From: Metellina segmentata
Taxonomy: Eukaryota > Arthropoda > Arachnida > Araneae > Tetragnathidae
DNA: 64,000 bases
Direction of reading: 5' to 3'
Assembly (NCBI GenBank): GCA_947359465.1
Contig: OX375877.1
Location: 24,749,235-24,813,234, forward strand
The position numbers were made by a program, and so were the translations under genes. Under the pieces are notes generated by a model. It worked only from the letters and a program-made list of their open reading frames with translations. It ran no database searches and was not told the origin of the DNA. Below are positions 56,901-64,000 of this stretch, piece by piece. Numbering within the stretch: position 1 is the stretch's first letter; every line of letters starts with the position of its first letter.

Positions 56901-59900
56901 ATTCATTATATACTTGGGGGCCCGCCCCCTGCTCGCTGATGCTCACCAACCACGGGAGGATTGCTTGCCCTCGCTCGCTTCACTCGACTCAACGTAGAGA
57001 TGTGTCCTAGCAGAAGGGATTGTTTACAAAATGAGATTCCAAAAAAATATTTTTTAAATATAAATGTGTTGTACTACAGAAAAGTTATACAATACCTCTG
57101 GAATCAGAACTCTAACAATTTGGAATTCAAACGAAAACTTTGAGCAAATTTGAAACAAAATATGAGCGCTGCTTTGGAAATCGAATACCCAGCATGTTGT
57201 TTGTAAGCTGCATCAACTCGACTAATATTCATTTTTTTTCAATAAAATTTCATCCCATAAAGCTAAAACTTCAATTGAGGCTTGAGGCTTTGTGGTAAAT
57301 AAATAACCGTACAGTGTTGCCAAAATGCGATAACAAATAACATCTTTTTAGTGTGCCAACGTGAGAGGATTATATATATATATATATATATATATAGATT
57401 GAAAAGAAACACCACATACTAAAAGTTAAGAACTTAAAAATTTTCTACTTCTTTCCAATAAGTCTAACAATGATCAAGCAAAGTTTTAATTGGTTTTGTT
57501 TTCGATCAAGCTTCAATAAGATAAAGTACTTACATATTCAAACCTGTCTTTGCATAACGTTGATAACAAGTGAAAAGCTCCAACAAAGGAGAACCAGCCA
57601 CACCACATCAGTACTTCATCCATAAACTGCACATTCATGACGCCAAATATAAAGATGAATTTGTAAAAGACAAAATTCCAGAACTTATCTTTCATATGCT
57701 AAACATAAAAGAAAAAAATTCAAAGTCAAAAATGCCAGAAGTTATATAACGCACAAAGAATTTTATAACTCATGAAAAAGTACTCTATTCAAACAAATAG
57801 TAACTGTAAAAAAGATTTTTGCTTGCACGTTGTCCCAGTCTGTTAGGAGTATAACGTTCTTTTTTTTTTATTTGAATGCTTTTAGTTTAAAGTTTAATAA
57901 AAGGTTTATTTTATTTAAGTTTGTTTGGTCAACCTTCTTTTAATTAGCTTTATAGACGAACTGGTTACGTGCTCAGACCCACTGTTGCATCATATGTACT
58001 GCTTGTTGGGTTACAATCTACTGTATTGTTCCTAATATAATGTTTAAAACCAATATGCATGCAAAAGTATAACAGTATATTTAAAATCTTACAAAACATT
58101 TTTATGAACCTTACGTTAAAAGACTTTTAGAAAATGTGCCATTAAATTCTAATATGTAATACTATTTCTACACTTTCTACCAAAACTGTTATCTACATTT
58201 TAACTGCATTTTTAACAAACCATGAATTGCATTAATTGTTAAAACTATATGTAAAAGTAAAAACAAATAGCAAGTTTCAACAGTACTACATTACCTGCTC
58301 TTCAATAACTCTGAGTTTTCCAAAGACAATTTTTTGAATGCATTTTCCAATTAAAATCATCACGCAATATGCCATATTGACCAACGTCTAAAAAAACACA
58401 ATTTAATCATTATTCATGAACAATAACAATTATTTCCTCCTAAAATCTATAAAGTGTAAAACACCACCTTTTAAAAAACAAAATTTCATCATGCAACAAA
58501 AGAAATAAGACAGTTCAACAATATCAAGTTCTAAACTCAAAAAACAAATTACTTTCAATGCAAAAACTTTCAGAAATCAAATTGTTGAAATTTTTAAAAT
58601 ACCAACATATTATACTAACTCAATAATTAGCAGAATTAATATTTTAACTATGACATCACAAAGGCAAGATAAGTAGAAATCAGATTCTAGACAGAACAGC
58701 ACAAACACAGCAGTGGACAAGTCAGGGTAAGTTGGTTGCAAATTAGAGCAGAAACTACAGCTTTCAAAGTTAATTCTAAATAACTACAATTATACATGCA
58801 CAAACCTAGATTCACATATTGACTATTAAACTAAGGATTTAAGCATGAACTATCAAGATACTAAGTTCTTAAGTTGAGAAATAATTTTTATTTTAAGTTT
58901 TTTAAATATTACATCAGTTTCCCAAAATGGGAACAACCACCTTACTGAAAAGGCTGTGATGTAATTGCAGGAGGGATAATTTTTCAAGACATCCATTGCT
59001 GTGACCTACCTTTGACTCTACATACAAACATCTGCAGCTACAAAATAGTGCATAAAATGCAGCACATGGATAAATGAATGCTTATCGTCTTTATAGGCAA
59101 ATCTTGATTCTGTATACAGCACTACAATGGTCATGTTCATGTCTGATAGTACCACAGGAATAGACAGCATGAATCTTGCATCCATTAGTGTTATGGTATG
59201 AAGGATTCTACTCCCATAGAATTGGAATCTACTCCAACACCCACCTAAACACATCCAAAGCCTTTTTTACAATGCAAAGACATGTAGTATAATGTTGCTC
59301 CCATGGTAACAACACAAAATACTGATTTCTTCGTGTTTTGTAAGTCGATAGGAGCTGTAATTTCAATCATTTCATCCTTGTACCTAATGTTATTAGCATA
59401 AATATGACTTTGATATCTCTTTTCCTTCATGGTGTTGCATTTTTGATGGACAGCAGTATATAATGTGCATTCTTTTTACCAATTCAGTCATTCAGGATTA
59501 AAAAATACTATACTAAATTAGCTCTTAAAAATTCTTCCAAAACATGGAATCAATTGATAACACTATGATACAGCAAATCCCAAATATGAATATCGCTAAC
59601 CAAAAGGCTAAGAGCCATTCTTAACTGGTAAACTTTTACAACAAACTTTAATTTTTAATTATTTTAAATTATAATAAAAACCTAATTTTATTATCTTCGT
59701 ACCTCCCTAATCATATTATTTAAATGATGCTTTTCACTTTCCTTGTTAAGTTAGATCATACAGCCAATGGAAAGGCTCTTACCATCCAACCAATAGAGCT
59801 GCAAACAGGTCATAACCTGTGCTCTTATTGGCTTCCGACTTCCAAGCCCCCTACGACTACACAAAGATTTTGCAAGGCCAATTCTGTTCATTTCTTTTAA

Positions 59901-60511
59901 AGTTCACTGTGAGGTGGTTCTACTACCAAATCTCTACTCATCACCAATTTATCTTAGGATAAATGCTTGAACCTATGAACTTTCAATTCCAAAGAAACAA
60001 GATTTCTTTCCTCTATCATCCTCAAACTAAAAATTCATAATGAAACAGGTAGAAAGAAGCAATATAGTCAAAAGCACAAAATAATGAGTTACTTTATATC
60101 AATTTGCAAAAATCAAAGTTGAAAACACAGCTTTTCTGATTAGCACAGCAACGTGTCAACAGAATTTCAAAACTAAACAAATTAAGAAAATTAGAGAAAT
60201 TAAAAACAACTAAGGCTTACCCACACACACAATGGTTCTTCAACAATAACATAAGTCAGTTCATAAAACCTTTTTGTGATCAGGTTATTGATAAGCATTT
60301 TATGCAAAAGAACCCTAATACTGTCTACGGGTTCCAAATTCTCTTCCAGTTCTTGACTAGAAGCAGTACTGTCAGTGGCATTCAGAGACCAGCCGGGTTC
60401 AGATGTCACTCGGAAGGCATAATATATAGAGCACGAGAAAAGTAGAATACTAATGCTAGTGTAGGTGCGTAAGCTTGGCAGCGGAAGTCTGTCCAGTAGA
60501 ACTGATGGCAT
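35914..60511 (-). CDS. AMFR: E3 ubiquitin ligase AMFR/gp78, complete, 14 coding exons
   Basis: ER-membrane RING E3 ligase of ER-associated degradation; family members pair with the E2 UBE2G2 and regulate HMG-CoA reductase, INSIG and misfolded substrates. Exons in transcript order: 60511-60221, 58387-58295, 57698-57534, 54314-54171, 53485-53445, 53355-53223, 51168-51035, 49115-49005, 47670-47495, 46245-46130, 44840-44715, 42106-42026, 38295-38027 and 35977-35914. They total 1944 bases, 647 residues; human AMFR has 643. Exons 1-7 give a multi-pass membrane region with KDKFWNFVFYKFIFIFGVMN. The RING is at residues 350-388 (Cys350, 353, 365, 373, 384, 387; His367, 370). CUE: 469-510. G2BR-like helix: about 603-632. 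The start is chosen because MPSVLLDRLPLPSLRTYTSI matches the AMFR N-terminus. The C-terminal p97-binding VIM helix of vertebrates is not seen. Tail to tail with the CNG gene, head to head with GINS3. Confidence 0.96.
36021..36985. mobile_element. Inverted-repeat element in the last AMFR intron
   Basis: Ends CCGTATTCTCAAGTCT and (G)CCATATTCACAAGTCT are inverted, followed on both sides by GTTAA/ACTCG and GATCA motifs. The right end has a short tandem repeat of GATCCTCGATTTAACTCTGA. No coding capacity. Confidence 0.65.
38027..38295 (-). CDS. AMFR: AMFR coding exon 13: disordered linker and G2BR-like helix
   Basis: A Gly/Ser/acidic linker is followed by SMERETMLSSRKDELIRRAR, corresponding to the vertebrate UBE2G2-binding region (ERQRMLVQRKDELLQQAR). 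The exon ends two bases into a Ser codon at GTAAAC. Confidence 0.92.
38916..39567. mobile_element. TTAA-flanked non-autonomous element, 652 bp
   Basis: TTAA at 38912-38915 and 39568-39571 encloses inverted AGGGACACAATG/GGGGACACAGTAA ends. It resembles 22123-22992 in architecture but not in end sequence. In an AMFR intron. Confidence 0.65.
40250..40667. mobile_element. Pogo/Tigger-like MITE, 418 bp
   Basis: CAGTACAAAGTCCCAAATCC is present at both ends, inverted, with TA duplications at 40248-40249 and 40668-40669. It contains a poly-T run of about 28 bases (40305-40332). CAGTA ends and TA targets fit the pogo group. No transposase. Confidence 0.78.
40940..41886. mobile_element. Element with inverted ends over 100 bp long
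   Basis: The left (CAAGGGAACCTTTTCACATG) and right (CAAGGAAACCTTTTCACATG, inverted) ends stay similar for about 110 bases, to ATTCAGAATATG(T/C)AATCAGTTTT. A TAA triplet lies on both sides, as in PIF/Harbinger targets, but superfamily is uncertain. No coding frame. Confidence 0.7.
42026..42106 (-). CDS. AMFR: AMFR coding exon 12: Pro-rich linker
   Basis: 27 codons: TAPIPPATPPAPLPLASFGT then SFLSLFF. It is supported by a TTTCACAG acceptor, a GTGAGTG donor and phase 0-0, not by homology. Because it is symmetrical in phase it could be skipped without changing frame, so it may be an alternative cassette exon. Confidence 0.7.
42480..43050 (+). repeat. LINE-like 3' fragment
   Basis: Contains GGTGTAAAATTTTCCGCAGA, TCTTTAACGATCGC and the shared 3' end TTTTAAAATTCAGGCT to ACACTTCCTTTTATA. 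Related copies lie at 60-276, 44330-44490, 44940-45050 (weak) and, inverted, 49550-50470. I cannot name the LINE clade without the reverse transcriptase. Confidence 0.6.
43894..44010 (+). repeat. Triplicated 43-bp repeat
   Basis: Three near-identical units of TGCTATGCTTTCAAAAAGTC and TTAAAGCTAAAAATTA in an AMFR intron. Confidence 0.85.
44330..44490 (+). repeat. LINE-like 3' end copy
   Basis: TTTTAAAATTCGGGCATCGG, TGTGTGCCAAATTTCATGAC, GTGCTATAGATTTGTCTGGA and ACACTTC, the best preserved copy of the shared 3' end. Confidence 0.6.
44715..44840 (-). CDS. AMFR: AMFR coding exon 11: CUE ubiquitin-binding domain
   Basis: Encodes VAQVQQMFPHMPYSMILTDI to NILEERLVAPR. The CUE hallmarks MFP and the C-terminal Leu (ILEE) are present. 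42 codons, phase 0-0, donor GTGAGT. Confidence 0.95.
45437..45795 (+). mobile_element. Solo LTR, 359 bp
   Basis: Begins TGTAGG and ends CCTACA, with TATA on both sides (4-bp duplication, although the site is AT-repeat rich). It contains a TATA-like stretch and GAATAAATG about 70 bases before the end. No internal retroelement sequence flanks it, so it is probably an LTR-LTR recombination product. It lies inside an AMFR intron. Confidence 0.62.
46130..46245 (-). CDS. AMFR: AMFR coding exon 10
   Basis: Encodes SRYVSWFPSFSVEVSRTSLL to TSQLDVM, the conserved SWxPSFSVEV stretch between RING and CUE. Donor GTGAGT. Confidence 0.95.
46800..47460 (+). pseudogene. Mariner transposase N-terminal remnant in AMFR intron
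   Basis: After a mariner-like end (GAGGGTCGTTCGGAAAATAA), two frames (46952-47188, then 47145 on) read MSKKIEHAAKWEVRSVIPFL, VHDEERFGCP, then APSIITDELVKSVD and KTAYLNGLTAEDRSYL. This is the mariner DNA-binding region, frameshifted at the conserved GRP block and truncated before the catalytic core. It ends about 35 bases from the donor of AMFR exon 9. Confidence 0.75.
47495..47670 (-). CDS. AMFR: AMFR coding exon 9: second half of RING
   Basis: Encodes SCLHSWLEQVTNCPTCRTAL and, at its end, NHFFHFDG, matching the vertebrate HHFFHFDGS. The donor is GTTTGT. A mariner transposon remnant ends only about 35 bases beyond the donor. Confidence 0.95.
49005..49115 (-). CDS. AMFR: AMFR coding exon 8: first half of RING
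   Basis: Encodes FPLATKEEIEANSDD and CAICWDRMETARKLPCGHMF, supplying five of the eight zinc ligands plus His370. The intron splits the RING before SCLHSW. Donor GTAAGT. Confidence 0.97.
49550..50470 (-). repeat. LINE-like fragments, inverted
   Basis: The reverse complement shows the same blocks as 42480-43050 (TTTTAAAATTCGGGCTGGAC; TGTAAAATTTTCCGCA). Two or three partial copies are concatenated, and a short SINE end lies at about 50220-50275. Confidence 0.55.
51035..51168 (-). CDS. AMFR: AMFR coding exon 7
   Basis: Encodes the last membrane helix, LWRNIFLSVASLVICMQLRC, and the basic IRHKNYLQVSRHME linker to the RING. It ends two bases into a codon at GTATGC. Confidence 0.96.
52040..52800 (+). 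pseudogene. Pogo/Tigger-type transposase C-terminal remnant
   Basis: In one frame around 52440-52600: MSDDEIINQVLNR, EEQSDECVEVLPRPTIKEAT and WLSGLRHFF, then, frameshifted, MKQTKIADFFK near 52685. This is the acidic C-terminus of pogo-group transposases with its terminal QTxxxxFF PCNA-binding-like motif. No DDD core remains. In an AMFR intron, antisense to the gene. Confidence 0.65.
53223..53355 (-). CDS. AMFR: AMFR coding exon 6
   Basis: Encodes YAIHLYDVTHEGIWEKRGVY and TYYTELCSDL to HHLHML. The YxIHLxDxxHEGxWE pattern is diagnostic for AMFR. Donor GTGAGT. Confidence 0.96.
53445..53485 (-). CDS. AMFR: AMFR coding exon 5 (41-base microexon)
   Basis: Encodes WTLVILRTLYVLV plus two bases of an Arg codon. 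It matches the vertebrate stretch ending in HVILRY. Acceptor TTTGCAG, donor GTACGT. Its small size makes it easy to miss in automated calls. Confidence 0.92.
54171..54314 (-). CDS. AMFR: AMFR coding exon 4
   Basis: Encodes LSFSPTTPKWTHVRLFSLLF to FFFMASE. The LSFSPTTP signature is shared with vertebrate AMFR and the related HRD1 family. 48 codons, phase 0-0. Confidence 0.96.
55262..56085 (+). pseudogene. Very degenerate Tc1-like transposase split by a SINE
   Basis: KTFSDQSRYIF before the SINE and FLQTLTGSVFQKENAH, then FVPIKHVGYD after it, correspond to Tc1 blocks VFSDESRF, [18 protein letters not shown] and LSPIEHVWD. The 157-codon frame 55610-56083 is the leftover of this element and not a host gene. 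Confidence 0.65.
55400..55571 (-). mobile_element. tRNA-headed SINE, second subfamily
   Basis: On the minus strand: GCTGACCAGTCGGTCTAGTG, GTTAAGGTGTTGGCC (box A region), then GGTTCGAATC (box B). The body differs from 26981-27311. It interrupts the Tc1 remnant. Confidence 0.75.
56090..57530. other. AMFR intron, nothing further recognised
   Basis: AT-rich intron sequence with the (AT)n at 57371 and a short GC-rich patch at 56920-56995. No exon or transposon ends are seen. Confidence 0.4.
57371..57396. repeat. (AT)n microsatellite
   Basis: About 13 TA dinucleotides in an AMFR intron. Confidence 0.9.
57534..57698 (-). CDS. AMFR: AMFR coding exon 3
   Basis: Encodes HMKDKFWNFVFYKFIFIFGV to LCKDRFEY, nearly identical to the vertebrate membrane segments in this stretch. 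Phase 0-0, donor GTAAGT. Confidence 0.97.
58295..58387 (-). CDS. AMFR: AMFR coding exon 2
   Basis: Encodes TLVNMAYCVMILIGKCIQKI to RVIEEQ; the human equivalent begins VLVN and ends in SERQ. A membrane segment. Phase 0-0, donor GTAATG. Confidence 0.95.
59015..59460 (-). repeat. Degenerate Tc1 fragment in AMFR intron 1
   Basis: The right end CTTCATGGTGTTGCATTTTT plus CAGCAGTATA matches the terminus of the 659-2074 family. A minus-strand frame retains VLYTESRFAY, resembling VFSDESRF. Confidence 0.5.
60221..60511 (-). CDS. AMFR: AMFR coding exon 1
   Basis: 97 codons from ATG. RTYTSISILLFSCSIYYAF forms the first hydrophobic segment, followed by an acidic/Ser loop and RFYELTYVIVEEPLCVW. The donor is GTAAGC. 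A TTTCTGCAG acceptor just upstream (60534-60536) suggests that the 5' UTR is split and this exon begins at 60533. Confidence 0.93.
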
Positions 60512-60533
60512 TTTGAAGTGATAGGTAAAGAAT

Positions 60534-62777
60534 CTGCAGAAATAGAAATAAACTATGTCAGAAAACAGGGAATACTTGAATAAAGAAATACAATAGTGTG
60601 TCTGAACCCCTTTCTCACATAAATAATTGTATGAATGGGCCTGGCCTCCTAAAACAAAAAGTAAGAATTAAAATATTTCAAAGAGTAGGCTGCCCATACA
60701 TGCTATTTGAATGGCACAGTACATATCGACATCGTATATATTTTTTCATTGAAAAATGTTACAGGTATATCAATAACTTTGAAGATAATTGCCAAAAACG
60801 AAATAAATACTTCAACAAATGCACAGCACATAAGGCAACTGGTTTTAGTAAACCCCCATTATTACCCCTAGTTGATATCCTTTAATGAAGAAATGAATAT
60901 AATTATGTGTAAGAATTATAATTTATTTTCTTCTTATATAAGTGTAAGAAAAGAAAATATTTAGGTTAAACTCCAAAACCCAGTACTATTGCCAATTGGC
61001 AATGATTTCCTATTGCAAATTTGCGATAAATATGGTAACTCGTCATGGGTCTATCCAAATAGTCATTTGGTGACCAAAATTGTTTCATGCAATTCCATTT
61101 ATTTCATAAAATTAAGATATTTATCCTTAATTTTGGGGTGACATAAATCATAAACCACAATTTATTAAAGATTCGACATTTAGTTTGTCTGATTTTTACA
61201 AGCCTCTACAATTGCTTGTATAAGTGGAAACAAAGTGCCTAATAAATTAAGCAGCAAACTAACAATTACAAACTAACTAATCTACAAACTACCTTTAATG
61301 TTTAAAACAGGACTTGGCAACTTATGAGGAAACTTGAATTGCAAATTTTTTAGGCTATAAAATGCATTCGACTCATCGATAATATTCCCCCACACTAGAT
61401 TTTCCACTAAACTTGGTATAATTACCACAAAATCCAAGTGCAGTAAATATCACAAGGCCTGTGGGTTTTAATTTCTTTGCCAGCGAAACGAGATAACATC
61501 AAGACAAACATGCATGGAAGATGAGAAAAAGTTTCAAAAAAAAAATGTACCGTAACTTAAAAACTCAGATAAGTTCCAGAGTCGCAGTTTCCTAAAGATT
61601 GATTACGAATCTCAATGCGAAAGAAAAAATTATTGCTGATTACAGTGAACTGTCTATCTCACCTGAGATTAGAAAGAAATTATGCAAACCACAGTTCGTC
61701 GAATTAAAATTTTAAACATAAAAAGCAACACTTTCTAGACCAATTTTACTCTAAATTTTAGTGACCATATCTAATGTTTATTTCCATGTCATTTTAAAAA
61801 CATACATGACGTAATGTTCAGAATATTCCTTAAACGTATTGCCATCTTCTTTTCACATCAAAAAATAAGAAGATAAATAATCTCCGATTCAGATCAATTA
61901 TTGTATTTTGCCAATCTTGTCCATTTTGTGTATTAATATGCTCGATTTAATTGCTTTCACTTTGCAGTAAGTTTTAAAAAAATCAAAATGATTAATGTCT
62001 TTAATATTCCACTGTTTATTTAAACCTATTTAAGCAACGACAGTTTGTCATATTTTTTGGGGGAGGTAGAGGGGTGGGCTGGTGCACTCCTCAAATTTCC
62101 TCACGTTGGCATGGTGTAGAAGTTTGGAAAGTAGGGTGCCAGCTCAAGTGTTGACCTCGTTGTCAGACCAGGATTCAAAATTAGAATGTGATTTCGGATC
62201 TTCGGGATCGATTCCTATACCTCCACAGATGTCCATTGTGTTGCTCCAGGGTTACGACGTAAATTTTCGTAAATTCGATAACCCAACTTTCTTATTTTGT
62301 CACTTTTGATGGAAAAAAAAGCCATCATTTTCTGTAAATAAATTTCAGCTTTAAATGGTTTCAGTTTCGTTTTTAATTTAATTCGTTGTACTATTTTGGC
62401 AACGGTTAATGTTTGTTTTTTATTCTTTTATTTTTATTTTGTTTTGAAACGTTTTAAAATTGTGCCGCGTATTTGCAAAATCATCCGTAAACTGTTTTGG
62501 GTTCTTGTGAAAACATTTGATGTCGTTGAATATTTTTCAAGCTGGTATCCGTTTGAAAATCAAGGAGAGTTCGTATAAAGGAACTAAATAAAAGGAGTAT
62601 TCTAGAAATATTGTTTCAGCAAACCTCGAATGAAAGGTTTCAAGGACATCTCAAAATTTGTTTAACTATGGTGCTAACAATTTGGTTCTCTTAGATGTTA
62701 TAAAAGATAAAATAAATGCTTGTCAAGTATCGAATAGTCACTTTCCACGAATTCTGATATTTTCTTAACTAAAATAA
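60534..62777. promoter_or_regulatory. Divergent AMFR/GINS3 intergenic region
   Basis: The promoters of both genes should lie here or in the AMFR 5' UTR intron, since the genes are transcribed away from each other. The only recognisable element is a truncated SINE at 62060-62270. I see no CpG-rich block or convincing TATA-box placement; the sequence is AT-rich. Confidence 0.45.
62060..62270 (+). repeat. 5'-truncated SINE between AMFR and GINS3
   Basis: GGCTGGTGCAC, CCTCACGTTGGCATGGTGTA, GGTGCCAGCTCA and CATTGTGTTGCTCCAG follow the body of the 26981-27311 SINE in forward orientation. The tRNA head is missing. Confidence 0.75.
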
Positions 62778-62895
62778 ATGAATTTCTCCAAAAGAAGTTT
62801 TGTATGCGCTGAAGAACAGTATTTTTCTGTTGATGATATTTTAGCTACCAATGAAAGAATTCCTTGTAAATTCGAAGTTGGTGTTCACAAATTAG
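62778..62895 (+). CDS. GINS3: GINS complex subunit 3 (PSF3), first coding exon
   Basis: GINS is the four-subunit ring that joins CDC45 and MCM2-7 in the replicative helicase. The exon reads MNFSKRSFVCAEEQ then YFSVDDILATNERIPCKF to HKLG. The pattern (F/Y)xSxDDILxxxExxPxxxxxxxxxLG is the PSF3 N-terminus. The exon is 118 bases and ends one base into a Gly codon at GTATGT, where the human protein also has LG. The ATG lies in AAATAAATG with stops upstream. The next exon was not found before 64000, so intron 1 is over 1.1 kb. The start codon is 2.27 kb from AMFR's, in divergent orientation. Confidence 0.85.
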
Positions 62896-63306
62896 GTATG
62901 TAAGAGAAAGCTATTTTTTTCCAGTTGTTTTATGTGCTTGAAAATATAGTAATATTGTTTTTGAGAAAAGTAATCTTGTTTCACGAATGCACCTAACATT
63001 TGTTCCGTAAAAGATAGTTAGTAAGCTAAATAGGACTTTTATTTTCTGTTAAATTGCTCCTGTTTTAATATGAACAATTGTGTCTAATTTTATCTAAAAC
63101 CTATCATTAAGCTTGCCAGTCAATTCACAAATTTTAAAAATATAAAATCCATGCCTGTATAAATTTCCTGTCTTCCTTGAAAAATTTCATAGAATAAAAT
63201 TATTCCAATTCATATAATTTTTTTAGCCACTCTTGGAGAGAGAGGAAGCATTATTTTAAAAAATATGTGGATATTAAGTGTTTTATTTCTACCTGGTATT
63301 TAATTT

Positions 63307-63500
63307 GGTGGAGTGGTCGTTCACGGTAAGTCGTTGGTCGCCAACTGATTTTTGTCGCCAAATCAAGATGGCGGCCGAATTCCGTAACAGCAGATAGGGT
63401 TGCCATAACAAAATCGGCAGATGTGAAGAAAATACGCAAAAGGTGAAGGTTACTATATTTGGCGACAAATCGCCTTCTTACCGTGAACGACCACTCCACC
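63307..63500. mobile_element. MITE, 194 bp, in GINS3 intron 1
   Basis: GGTGGAGTGGTCGTTCACGG is present at both ends, inverted, continuing TAAG. The interior includes TCGCCAAATCAAGATGGCGGCC. It is GC-richer than its surroundings. The target duplication is unclear. Confidence 0.82.
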
Positions 63501-64000
63501 CTAGGCATTTAAACTCACTCTCAGATTCTTTCCTTGCATGAATCAAGCATTTACCTCTATTGATGTTAATGGAAAACTATGAATTCCAAGGAAAATATAC
63601 AAAGGAATGATATCTTACAAAAATTAAGGTTTTTTAAGAATAATTTTATAACACTATCTCTTGGATTGATGCACTTCCCGTACATTTTAAATTCTCAGAG
63701 GAAATAGAGTTTCTTGCTACAGAAAATTTAAAAACAACTCTGTGTTATGAAATCGGGGAAATGGATTGCTGTACTTGAAATTTGAGGTTTTGGAATCCAA
63801 AACTTGGAAAATCGCCCTCTGAAAAATCTATGCTTTGTTTTCTTCAGGAAGTTGATATCTTATGCGTAATCATTACCATTCAGAAACAAAACAGGAAAAC
63901 ACTGTTAAATTAGATTTTAGACTTTGCTTTTGAACATATTTGTAAAAAACTTTGCTTTATGGACTGACAATAAGCACTGTCCTCTCTCTCTCTTTCATAT

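Noticed and set aside
63230..63290. Second GINS3 exon after a TTTTTTAG at about 63229
   Set aside because: The translation (ATLGERGSIILKN) does not resemble PSF3 and has no good donor.

Overview
This is a eukaryotic, AT-rich window with intron-containing genes and many transposable elements. The gene content and the mix of Tc1/mariner, hAT, Ty3/gypsy and tRNA-derived SINE elements suggest an arthropod, perhaps a chelicerate such as a spider. That taxonomic reading is an inference; the sequence alone does not fix it.

Three host genes are supported exon by exon. (1) 5362-24251, + strand: the last seven coding exons of a cyclic nucleotide-gated channel beta-type subunit (C-linker, cyclic-nucleotide-binding domain and a long Ser-rich tail). 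The membrane and pore exons must lie left of the window. (2) 35914-60511, - strand: a complete AMFR/gp78 ER ubiquitin ligase. It has 14 coding exons with matching splice phases and encodes 647 residues: a multi-pass membrane domain, a RING, a CUE domain and a UBE2G2-binding-like helix. (3) 62778-62895, + strand: the first coding exon of GINS3/PSF3, a subunit of the replicative helicase complex. The CNG gene and AMFR are convergent (tail to tail); AMFR and GINS3 are divergent (head to head, about 2.3 kb between start codons). CNGB1, AMFR and GINS3 also lie within about 2 Mb of each other on human chromosome 16q, so the trio looks like very old linkage.

Layout. 1-5361: repeats left of the first visible CNG exon, including a LINE-like 3' end, a decayed Tc1 element (659-2074) inserted in a degenerate tandem repeat, an internally deleted Tc1 (2519-3058) and a 1.2-kb inverted repeat. 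5362-24251: CNG exons separated by introns that hold a Tc1 element with a duplicated part (7045-8798), a 32-bp minisatellite, a young 6-kb LTR retrotransposon (10929-16948, - strand), a hAT-like element (16957-19313), a mariner remnant (19363-20215) and a TTAA-flanked element (22123-22992). 24.4-35.6 kb: intergenic, with a MITE with a 9-bp duplication, local duplications, and a nested SINE/Tc1/SINE cluster at 26.4-28.6 kb. 35.9-60.5 kb: AMFR, with MITEs, a solo LTR and fragments of mariner, pogo and Tc1 in its introns. 60.5-64 kb: the AMFR/GINS3 intergenic region and the start of GINS3 intron 1, which holds a small MITE.

The most unusual item is the LTR retrotransposon. It is Ty3/gypsy-like, but its integrase precedes the RT/RNase H remnant (Gmr1-type order). 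Its Gag has a region resembling the vertebrate SCAN domain, its leader carries a 76-bp tandem array, and most of its reverse transcriptase is deleted in frame.
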